Part shown: piece by piece, positions 1-7,158 of the stretch
Layout: each line of letters opens with the position of its first letter
How positions within the stretch are numbered: the first letter of the stretch is position 1
Assembly (NCBI GenBank): GCA_024196135.1
Contig: JAMQCK010000827.1
Coordinates: 1 to 15,255, forward strand
DNA from: Pleurotus ostreatus/Saccharomyces cerevisiae fusant
Taxonomy: Eukaryota; Opisthokonta
Length of the DNA stretch: 15,255 nucleotides
Direction: 5' to 3'
Notes under the pieces: generated by a model
What the model saw: the letters and a program-made list of their open reading frames with translations, nothing else
The model's database searches: none
Told to the model about the DNA's origin: nothing
Position numbers and translations under genes: made by a program

Positions 1-136
1 TACTACTAATGTACACAGAATAGGATGGATGGATCTTAAGTTATCGATGCTAGGATGCGATGATACAGCAAGAGGACAAGATCAAGGAGACAGTAGAATG
101 CGGGACGGCGCGAATTTGCGCGAGTGAACTGATGGA

Positions 137-573
137 TCAGTCCTCGTCGTGCGGGTGGGAGAAGACGGAGGCGATGCGCTCCCTGCACGGTGGTCAGCTA
201 CAGTCGATGGGAGGTTGAAAAGCAAGATCACGCACAAACACATCTTCTCCGGGAGGGTATCGTGGCCGATGAAGGCATGGTGGGTATTCATGGAGAGGTC
301 TACCAACGAGGTCAGTGGCAAGCGCAGCAGGACAGCAGATTAACGCACTTGTGGCCTTGTAAGGGGACTTCTCCCGCGTCTGGGGGCCAGTGGAAGGCGA
401 CCGCGACCGCGATCTGCCGAAGCTGGGAATGCGCTCGTACAGCGGACGAGGCGGTGTGAGCATCTGCTTCTCGGAAATCTGATAGGCATGTCAGGTCAAG
501 AATTGTCGCGAGCAAGTAAGCGCCGACGTACGGTGGGCAGAGGTGCGCGGAAGGCGGTGGAGGTGGTCGCCAT
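137..573 (-). CDS. Small protein of unknown function, four exons
   Basis: Proposed model on the minus strand: exons 573-532, 478-349, 299-236 and 182-137, giving 93 residues. The introns are 53, 49 and 53 bp, with donors GTACGT, GTGCGT and GTGCGT and acceptors CAG, TAG and CAG; two have a CTGAC branch-like site. The frame stays open across all junctions and ends in TGA. A TATA box (TATAAAAGG) lies about 85 bp upstream of the ATG. The protein has no recognisable domain: a short N-terminus, a Ser/Arg-rich middle (RSRSRSPS), then a likely structured stretch (HHAFIGHDTLPEK) and an acidic tail ending HPHDED. No signal peptide or membrane segment is seen. A second donor, GTGTTT, 6 bp before the chosen end of exon 3 would remove two residues in frame. 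That a gene exists here is fairly well supported by the intron pattern; the function is unknown. Confidence 0.55.
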
Positions 574-657
574 CGTGTTTATCGCTAATGCGTTATAGGT
601 TCAGGATAGTGCGGAGGCCTTGGGCAGGGGGGTAGCTTCAACGACCCGCCGCCATCA

Positions 658-666
658 CCTTTTATA
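658..666 (-). promoter_or_regulatory. TATA box of the small minus-strand gene
   Basis: TATAAAAGG reads on the minus strand about 85 bp before the ATG at 573, a usual distance for a fungal core promoter. Confidence 0.5.
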
Positions 667-938
667 TGCCTGCAATTGTCATACCCCAGTCATCGCCTGC
701 GTGTGCATTCGCCCTGTCGGGATGCATGGTGGAGCTGTAGGTTTGTGATACTGAATCTATTGCGTGATAGCGACCGGGACGCCTGTGTGGAGTGGAGACC
801 AGGACGCGAAGCCATGTTGACGACACCACGGAGACTAACCTCGCTCACGTGCGGTTGATTTACCGGAGGCCGCCACTTGCCGGAAAGGGGAACAATGGAG
901 GATGCTGGGTGCTAGAGGCGGTGCTTTGTCTCGCAGAG

Positions 939-945
939 TATAAGA
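939..945 (+). promoter_or_regulatory. Candidate TATA box followed by a pyrimidine-rich leader
   Basis: TATAAGA is followed at about 968-995 by a strong C/T stretch, a layout common at fungal transcription starts. It is the main reason to consider a plus-strand transcript here. The stretch 667-938 otherwise shows nothing I can name. Confidence 0.35.
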
Positions 946-1058
946 GCGCACCGGAGAATGTTGCGTGCTCTTCTTCCCTTCCTCCCTCACCTCTACTCGC
1001 ACGACAACAAGACGCGCTTTCGCACTGACGGTGGGTGTCCGTATCGTCGCGTGCGCGA

Positions 1059-1481
1059 TGGAGTTCAATATTTCCGCAGGTGCCTCTTTTTCCGCACCTG
1101 ACAAGTGCCCCGTCCTGCACGCGACCCGCAGTCTCTCCATGGCCCTCAAATTCTCCGATATATTCTGCACCCCACGACATGTGCGCCTCCCCGACTACTG
1201 CATGACGTCGCCGATACCCCCAGCGCGGAAGGCGCGGAGACCGTGAGTCGGACAGCGCGGGACGAGTGGCTCGGTGGCGGCCACAATCATCGCCTGCGCG
1301 ACGCGTCTTGGAAGTGGTGTTGATTGTAATCTTTGCTAGGGTGCTTTGGGCTTCCCCGCTGTGGTTCAGGGAGGCCGCCACTACGGGCGCCGACGTCTCT
1401 AATTACGGCGACCCCGATAGAGGACGCGTCCGGTTCGAGGGATTCGAGTCGGAAGGAGCGAGTCACGAGAACGTGTACTGA
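1059..1481 (+). CDS. Weak candidate small two-exon gene
   Basis: An ATG at 1059 opens 61 codons plus two bases. Splicing at a GTGAGT donor (1243) to a TTTGCTAG acceptor (1338-1339) removes 97 bp and continues in frame for 46 more codons to a TGA at 1479-1481, for about 108 residues. A TATA box and C/T-rich leader lie upstream. The protein matches no family I recognise. The first part has four Cys but no clear signal peptide; the second part is acidic and Gly-rich. The intron is longer than its neighbours and lacks a clear branch site, and base composition does not strongly favour coding. It ends about 260 bp from the stop of the convergent UstYa-like gene. It could equally be a non-coding transcript or chance. 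Confidence 0.25.
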
Positions 1482-1540
1482 GCGTGGAGGTCGAGGAGTA
1501 AGAGGCTCATAGGCTGATCATGCGCTGTGTCATGGATTGA

Positions 1541-1546
1541 TTTATT
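1541..1546 (-). terminator. Polyadenylation signal (AATAAA) of the UstYa-like gene
   Basis: AATAAA reads on the minus strand about 195 bp beyond the stop codon at 1739, a plausible 3' end for that gene. Confidence 0.4.
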
Positions 1547-1738
1547 CTGTTGTACTCCGACTGTATTCCACTTGTAATCTCGCTCGTTTCCTCGGCGTAT
1601 CTTTTTGTGATGTGCCTACACAATAGAGTAGCAAACGCCGGCGCCGTCTCCTCGTCGTCACCTATGCGGAAATACCGCTCCAGATATTCAGACGCTAGGG
1701 AACAATCAGTACAGCTCAAGTCTATTGACGAGGACCAC

Positions 1739-2750
1739 TTACTCCGCCGCAGAGTGATAGACCGGTGGATAGGGCAGGTCATTCTCGACGTGCTCGTACA
1801 TCTCGAGAGGATGCTCTGGAGCCAGACGCTCGCGTGTCCACTCCTTGAGCTTGTCGAAATTCCGGCAGGAATGCGCGACGTTCACGCGACCAGCCACAAA
1901 CTCATAGTGCTCGGACCATTGCCAAACGTTGACGGAGATGTCCGATGAGCACCTAGGTGGAAGTTTAGACAGTGAATAACTATGCGAAATGGGGATACGC
2001 ACATGAGAGACTGCCGGATCGAGTCAATGCAATGATTGAGATGCTCGTACTCGAGCAGGTCTGCTCGGATGATAGGCTTATACCTCTCGGGACTGAGGCT
2101 CATACGTAGGTAGTTCTGCAGACGCGCTATCAGAAGACCGTCGAGCCACACGAAGGGGCAGAGCTCACCAGACAGTGCAACTGATGGAAGACGTCGAGCT
2201 GGCCTAGGTATCCATCCATGCCGATGGTGATAGGGTGTGTACGATTAGGCAGCAGGACGGCCTCATCGCGCGAAAGTCGGACAATCGATGCTGTGGGATG
2301 ATGGGCTTCATCTTGTAAAACAGCCTAGCATGAGAACATGCTCACGATCGTACAGGTCCTTCCAAGCCTCATCAGCCTCGTCTGTGAGTTGCTGGTACAG
2401 AGACTGGTGTTCAGACCCAGCTCCAAAGACGACAAGTTCGTCTTCAAGCGCTTCTTCTCCTGGTGCTTCGGATGGGGTCGATTAAGATGAGTCAAGTGAT
2501 CTGAACAGGCCGAATACTCACAATATAGGAAGTGCGTGCTTCCTGGTGATCGCCTCTTCGAAGAAGAGTGGGGAAACAGTAGGACGATAACCACGAACTG
2601 CGCGAGTACAACGCCTGCTAGTAGCCTCACGCGCCACGCCTGCCAGATCCTTCTGAGCGTCGAAGGCTGCTGTATCGGCCCATGCTGCTCCACATCGTCC
2701 AACGCGTCGACCGCAGACGCAAGCGGCACGTACTCGCCCTTGTCGCCCAT
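1739..2750 (-). CDS. UstYa-like (DUF3328) membrane oxidase, putative RiPP/mycotoxin tailoring enzyme
   Basis: Five exons on the minus strand: 2750-2522, 2465-2346, 2290-2169, 2115-2003 and 1952-1739, separated by introns of 56, 55, 53 and 50 bp; 265 residues, normal for the family. Residues 41-59 form one membrane segment after a basic stretch, with the bulk of the protein on the lumenal side. Family marks follow in order: DEAWKDLY (about 107-115), VFHQLHCL with first HxxHC at 152-156, NYLRMSL, HLNHCIDSIRQSLMC with second HxxHC at 182-186, then HSCRNFDKLKEW (222-233). UstYa-family proteins catalyse oxidations and cyclisations of peptide cores in ustiloxin, phomopsin, cyclochlorotine and related pathways; the paired HxxHC motifs are needed for activity. 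The gene is divergent from the kexin-repeat precursor at 3740. Family identity is strong; the link to that precursor is inference from proximity. A GTAAGT donor overlaps the stop codon and could change the last residue. Confidence 0.88.
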
Positions 2751-2883
2751 CGCAGCTCGTGAGGGGAGAAGTCAAGAAGCACCCGAGCCGTGAAAGAACC
2801 CTCCAAACTGATCAGCTTCCCCCCATCGCACGGCCACCCAATACAGTCACGCCGTCCTTCCCCCTTCCCCGCCTCGCAGAGAC

Positions 2884-2894
2884 CGGAGTGTCCG
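2884..2894. promoter_or_regulatory. CGG-N5-CCG element, copy 1
   Basis: CGGAGTGTCCG, an inverted CGG pair with a 5-bp spacer, 134 bp upstream of the UstYa-like ATG. Inverted CGG triplets are typical binding sites of fungal Zn2Cys6 regulators. An identical copy lies 172 bp further on. Regulatory function is inferred. Confidence 0.35.
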
Positions 2895-3055
2895 ATTATA
2901 ACGCGTTCGTGATGCGAGTGCCGGTGCGATATCGCGAGATGTGGCCTGGAAACACCGCCAGGAATCGCGACCATGCGCAATGGGGGGCACGCGGCGTGCT
3001 TGCGCGATAGCAGGGAGGGCCGGTGCGCGTTCATGCCCGTGCGCGGGGTGCAAAT

Positions 3056-3066
3056 CGGAGTGTCCG
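3056..3066. promoter_or_regulatory. CGG-N5-CCG element, copy 2
   Basis: Second exact CGGAGTGTCCG copy in the same intergenic region. Flanking bases differ from copy 1, so the match is not part of a longer duplication. Confidence 0.35.
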
Positions 3067-3678
3067 GTGGCGAGCGTTCAGGCTAGGGCTGTCCGGCGCT
3101 CGGGACGAGACAACGCGCCCATGTCCAAGTATGCCAAAGCATAAGGGATGGACAGGTACCGGGGACCGTCCGCGGGCCGTTCTTGGGCAGAAAGAGGTGT
3201 GGGCTCAGTGCAAGGTGCAGTGGCGGGCCACAGGCGCTTATCGGGGGATCAGTAGCACCGTTGATTATCTCGTACCGTGCTTGATGCGGAGTTGGAAGGA
3301 CCATTGGGACGGTCTAGCGCGTTTGTTGAAGCTGTGGGTGCTTAGGCAGCTAATCATCCGACCCAGTAACCTCTCTCTCAAAACGGAGAGAAGTCTTGAG
3401 ATTGTCGTTTATGTGAGGAGGGAGCCATGTTGGGAGCGTAGCAATGGTATGCATCGAAGTCGGCCATCTGCTTCATAGTTTGCCGTCCAGCGATGAGACC
3501 GGGGGCTTTCTTCGAATCCATAGCGTGATATGGCGAGCATATGGACAACGCATATCAGGTGTGTGGGTGGCAGCGCTGCTTCCTCATTGAGCCGTGTACT
3601 CCGGCGAACGGCCCTGTTTGTCAAGAGATAGAGCGTCTGGTGTGGTATATTTACACCTAGTGCATACCTGGAAGGCGG

Positions 3679-3685
3679 TATATAA
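3679..3685 (+). promoter_or_regulatory. TATA box of the repeat-peptide precursor gene
   Basis: TATATAA lies 61 bp before the ATG at 3740. Between them a purine-rich stretch changes to a C/T-rich one (CTCACCTCGCCCTTG) just before the start codon. This is a strong core promoter by fungal standards and fits a highly expressed secreted peptide. Confidence 0.6.
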
Positions 3686-3739
3686 GCTGCGTGGGGATCA
3701 GAAAGAAGCAAGGCCCGTGCTCACCTCGCCCTTGTCGTC

Positions 3740-4297
3740 ATGAAGTTCTACCTGGCCCTCTTTACCCTTTTCGCTTCCGTCTCCCTCGCCGCGCCTCTGC
3801 AGGAGGTGAGTCTGTGAGCGGCGGCTTGCGTCAAGAAGAGCTTACGCATTCACGTCGCAACCAAAGCGCGAGGAACTTGTTCAGGCGATTGCTTGGGCTA
3901 AGGCTGATGTAAGTGGATCGCACCCTCCGTGCCAACACGAGCCTGACTATCAACATAGAAGCGCGAAGAGCTTGTCCAGGCAATTGCTTGGGCGAAGGCT
4001 GACGTAAGGCATTATCAAGCGCGAGGATCACTGGCTGAGAAGTGATACAGAAGCGTGAGGAGCTTGTCACCGGGGAGGCATGGGCCAAGGCGGACGTGAG
4101 TCGATTTTGTCCTGTGTACAACGCACGACCTTGCTGACAGACTTGAGTAGAAGCGTGAGCCTGAGGAGCTCGTCCAGGCTATTGCGTGGGCGAAGGCAGA
4201 TGTACGTGTGCAAGATACAGAAAACTGACGTTCTGACCATGTCTTGTAGAAGCGCGAGGAGCTCGTCACCGGAGAGGCGTGGGCCAAGGCCGACTAA
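3740..4297 (+). CDS. Secreted kexin-processed repeat-peptide precursor (putative RiPP precursor)
   Basis: Six exons: 3740-3805, 3867-3908, 3959-4003, 4051-4095, 4151-4201 and 4250-4297; introns of 61, 50, 47, 55 and 48 bp, all phase 0; 98 residues. Exon 1 encodes a signal peptide with a likely cut after SLA (residue 17), leaving APLQE. Each later exon encodes exactly one repeat. Type A is EELVQAIAWAKAD (exons 2, 3, 5) and type B is EELVTGEAWAKAD (exons 4, 6), in the order A-A-B-A-B. Lys-Arg precedes the repeats of exons 3-6 (residues 37-38, 52-53, 67-68, 84-85), the expected site for a Kex2-type Golgi protease. Exon 5 adds Pro-Glu after KRE, so its peptide begins Glu-Pro, a possible dipeptidyl-aminopeptidase site. 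Exon 2 starts at Arg because its Lys codon forms the splice acceptor. The design matches dikaritin-type RiPP precursors, but a pheromone-like or surface-active peptide is also possible. The UstYa-like gene next door favours a RiPP. Confidence 0.85.
3867..3908 (+). repeat. Peptide repeat 1 (type A), exon 2
   Basis: Encodes REELVQAIAWAKAD. Only Arg of the expected Lys-Arg remains, because the AAG before it is consumed as the splice acceptor. Six codons differ from repeat 2, all synonymously. Confidence 0.8.
3959..4003 (+). repeat. Peptide repeat 2 (type A), exon 3
   Basis: Encodes KREELVQAIAWAKAD with an intact kexin site, flanked by phase-0 introns. Confidence 0.85.
4051..4095 (+). repeat. 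Peptide repeat 3 (type B), exon 4
   Basis: Encodes KREELVTGEAWAKAD; TGE replaces QAI in the middle of the core. Five codons differ from repeat 5, all synonymously. Confidence 0.85.
4151..4201 (+). repeat. Peptide repeat 4 (type A with Pro-Glu insertion), exon 5
   Basis: Encodes KREPEELVQAIAWAKAD, two residues longer than the others. Apart from the insertion it differs from repeat 2 only at synonymous sites. Confidence 0.85.
4250..4294 (+). repeat. Peptide repeat 5 (type B), exon 6
   Basis: Encodes KREELVTGEAWAKAD followed directly by the TAA stop, so the last peptide has no C-terminal extension to trim. Confidence 0.85.
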
Positions 4298-4689
4298 AGT
4301 TGAGGCTGCATCTGTACTTGAATAGGATGGCATGGAAATCGTAATGTAGCGTACCTGTACTGAGAATGTAACCCAGAGCATTGAGGCATTGCGGAAAAAC
4401 AGTGATGCAGAGCGCCTCTTCCGTTTGTTTTCAATTCTTGCTCTGAGGCGCAGGCGCAGAGCCATCAGGGCATGTGCAAAAGCCTATGTATTTTATTGAG
4501 TTCAGAGAGCAAGCAACGGATATGAGGGTTACTTATTGGTGACAATTCACAGATGCCATTAGTAGTTCGGAGTAAGTTCGAGTTGAGGTTTGTTACGTCA
4601 GCGGTAACAAGTCCAACCGTGACCGATCATAGTGACCAAGCCAGTCACACATCTATCATGCCCTTTGCTCCCTCACCCATGACACCAGC
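4298..4689. other. Intergenic: 3' end of precursor gene and promoter of MYND gene
   Basis: 392 bp with no supported gene. It should hold the precursor 3' UTR and the MYND gene promoter, including an inverted CCAAT-like ATTGG near 4535. Confidence 0.4.
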
Positions 4690-6582
4690 ATGACTCAACA
4701 ACCCAATTCTACGGCGCCCTCAGAGGAGTTAAAAGCCATCTACGACAGTATCGGAAAGCTTCAAATCACCGAAGTTGACCGACCTAATTCGCCGCGCGTG
4801 CGATCGTTGTTCAAGAGACTCGACGGAATACTACGCCGCGAGCGTCCGTTCGCAGCCTTTGAGAATGGGCCGCCGATGCGAAGGCATGGAGACCGTCGTA
4901 TGCTCTCGCTGACGGATCCTCAAATCGCCCATGCATTGACTGCCCTTCGTACCTTCGTCATGATATCCGGGCATATAGGCGCTTTCAAGCTTCCACTCAC
5001 TCCCGAGGTCGGCAGAGTATCCCAGCACCTTTTCCAGCACATCCCCGTCGTACTCGACTGGCTGGATATACTTCACCCGATAAACGACCATCTGCAACCC
5101 GCCTCAGGTGCGCACGGCTATCAGGAGCTTTCTCGCATCCTTGCTGGGATACTTCGCGCCGTCTGCGGACCGAATCTCTACGGCGGTCGCGAAGAGATGT
5201 ACGAATACATCTTCACCACTCCCATCATGACCTATCTAGCCGACCTCTGGATCGGCCTCTTTCGGTATACTGCCAGCCCGACGCTGGACACCGTCGTGAT
5301 GCTGATGCAGCTCATGTACGGCTTCGCGAAGGAGATCCATCCCAAATTCGAATCGTCGCGCGTCGCCAGGGAGCTCATCCTCAGCACAGTGCGTCAGCGG
5401 ATTCGGAAAAAGTCACGTCGTCTTTGCCATGCCATCTCGCGCTATGGTGTTTACCTCGAGGGTTCGACGGAGCTTCACTGTGAACTCGCGTCCGCGCAGC
5501 TTTTCGCCTTAGGGAGTCTTTTCGCGACTGATATAGAGGTCCTTGACAATGTTTGCCCCCGAGAAGACATCCGCACTCTCGTACGCCTACTGGACGTCCA
5601 CGTCGGCCGTCGCAACTGGTTGACAGTATCGCTGGGAGCCAATTACCTCGCCAGCTTCTGGAGGTTGGCACTCGATAATAGAGCCTTCGAATGGGCGATT
5701 AATGACGGTATTATTGGCACCTTCTTGAACGCCTTCACTCTTTGCGACAATTATGCAGCCCTTGAGGATCTGCAGCGGGTTGGAGACATTCTTCCGCGTC
5801 ACTTCAATTCGTGGCGCGTTCTGCATGCCTTCCACGAAAATACGACCGACCTCCTACCCAAACTGCGCCGCGCTTCCTCTCACCATCCGGTCGTCGCGGA
5901 CTGGATGATCGCCTACGACGAACGCATTATTGCCCTAGATCGTTCCAGGGACTCGTATAAGAGGCGTCGAGAACGGTGCATGTATTCCGAGGTGAGCCTC
6001 TCTCGTGCACTTTCTCAGCTATCACTGACACTCACGGTTTAACTACCAGTGTTCGCAGTCTCTGACTGAACCTGGTATCAAAGCACTGGCGTGCGAAGGG
6101 AAGGATGCTTGGTACTGCTCGGCACAATGTCAAAGGGCAGACTGGAAGGAGAGGCATCGTCACATATGCCGATCAGGAGTCGTCCGTAAGTCGTCCACTC
6201 GTCGTACACAAAGCAAGTGTTGTACTGACGCTATGGCACAGCTACAGTATCTCAGCGCGACTGGTCCTTCATGGGCATGCTGGCCGTCTTCCACGTCGAC
6301 TACCATCAGCACTCCATCCTCAAGGAGGTCTTATCCGCGGACCCCAACCGTTGCCGCCGCATCGCGCTGCATGTCGACCTTCGCCAACCGCGGATTACGC
6401 ACAAGGTCAAGGTCTTTGGGGAAAAGCCGCCCGGTGACCCCTGGAAGGCAAAGCTGTTCGTATGCTGGCACGAATGGAAGGACGCAACGCATTACTTCGG
6501 TGAAATATTCGATTTGGATGCGATGCTCAAGGAACTGGAGAAGGAGACGGCAGCAGCCTCGGTTGCGGACTCGACGGCGTAA
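4690..6582 (+). CDS. MYND-type zinc-finger protein
   Basis: Three exons: 4690-5991, 6050-6185 and 6242-6582, with introns of 58 and 56 bp; 592 residues. The N-terminal 425 residues are largely helical, as in the large family of Agaricomycete MYND proteins, with no enzyme motif I recognise. The zinc finger spans the first intron: C430, C435, C449, YCSAQC (C457, C461), DWKERH (H470) and C474. A Cys expected about three residues after C449 is absent (Lys452), and the first pair is spaced C-x4-C rather than C-x2-C, so one zinc site may be weakened. The C-terminal 110 residues form a mixed domain with a charged end. MYND fingers bind proline-rich partners; targets here are unknown. The second intron has two in-frame acceptors 6 bp apart. 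The gene is convergent with uL23m. Confidence 0.85.
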
Positions 6583-7158
6583 TGCTCAGCTATATGCTAT
6601 CGTCTATGCCGACATCCTAAGGCAGGCAGAGCTCAATGTACCATCGCTACTTTATTCGTATTATATCCGTACTCGTTCGCGACTGTACAACTACCTAGAG
6701 ATATTGTGAGAACGACTCCATCGCTGCGCGCTTGACCATATCGCCCGACCGGCATTGCCAGCCAATACGAGCAACCCCAGCATGTCTGCATGCGGTCCTA
6801 CATCCTGGAGGAGAAGATGGAATCCAGGTCGAACAAACATCGCACGCCTGTCGTGAAGAGCTGCGGACGACCTGATGGTCGAAGTCTGAGCCAAATTTCG
6901 TCCGCGTCCTCTAGCTTGCACTGGCAGTTATAAAACTCGGAAGCGCCTTCGTCGCATTGACGCCTGAGAGCTCAAGCGGTCTGTGCGATGGTATAGTCCT
7001 TTTCGTTGTAGGTCACCTATGGTGACGTGCGACATACGGCTCTGTGCGTTGCGAAACTGATCAGGACGTTCGGGCGGCGGCAAGGTGCTCAGACGAGTAT
7101 GGGAGCGCGAAGATGGAGCAGTGGTCTATGATTATGTGCGACAATATGGCAATATACT
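6583..7158. other. Intergenic between convergent genes
   Basis: 576 bp that should hold the 3' UTRs of the MYND gene and of the uL23m gene. I saw no coding frame with support, no repeat and no RNA gene in it. Confidence 0.4.

Larger units (their letters stand above)
2751..3739. promoter_or_regulatory. Divergent intergenic region between UstYa-like gene and peptide precursor
   Basis: About 990 bp hold no convincing gene; the reading frames in it look random. It contains a TATA box for the precursor, a weaker minus-strand TATAAT-like stretch near 2895-2901 about 145 bp before the UstYa-like ATG, and two copies of CGGAGTGTCCG. Head-to-head arrangement over one intergenic region would allow the two genes to be co-regulated. 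Confidence 0.55.

Noticed and set aside
860..1381. 173-codon minus-strand frame
   Set aside because: Arg/Ser/Thr-rich and without domains, typical of chance frames in GC-rich DNA.
1507..1782. 91-codon minus-strand frame overlapping the end of the UstYa-like gene
   Set aside because: It is out of frame with the conserved C-terminal HSC motif exon and runs through the likely 3' UTR up to the AATAAA signal.
3023..3478. 151-codon plus-strand frame in the divergent intergenic region
   Set aside because: Composition is random, with no domain and no supporting splice or promoter signals; it lies in the likely promoter region.
3867..4294. Regular repeats of about 45 bp with spacers of about 50 bp, CRISPR-like at first sight
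   Set aside because: The repeats are coding, diverge at codon third positions, and the spacers have intron donors and acceptors. The organism is a fungus.
3740..4297. Reading the precursor as a classical lipopeptide mating pheromone
   Set aside because: Basidiomycete mating pheromones end in a CaaX motif and lack a signal peptide. This protein has a signal peptide, kexin sites and no Cys. A non-mating signalling role is not excluded.
4015..4465. Minus-strand open frames with repeated HASPVTSSSRF-like segments
   Set aside because: They are the antisense of the repeat exons; the periodicity is inherited from the plus-strand gene.
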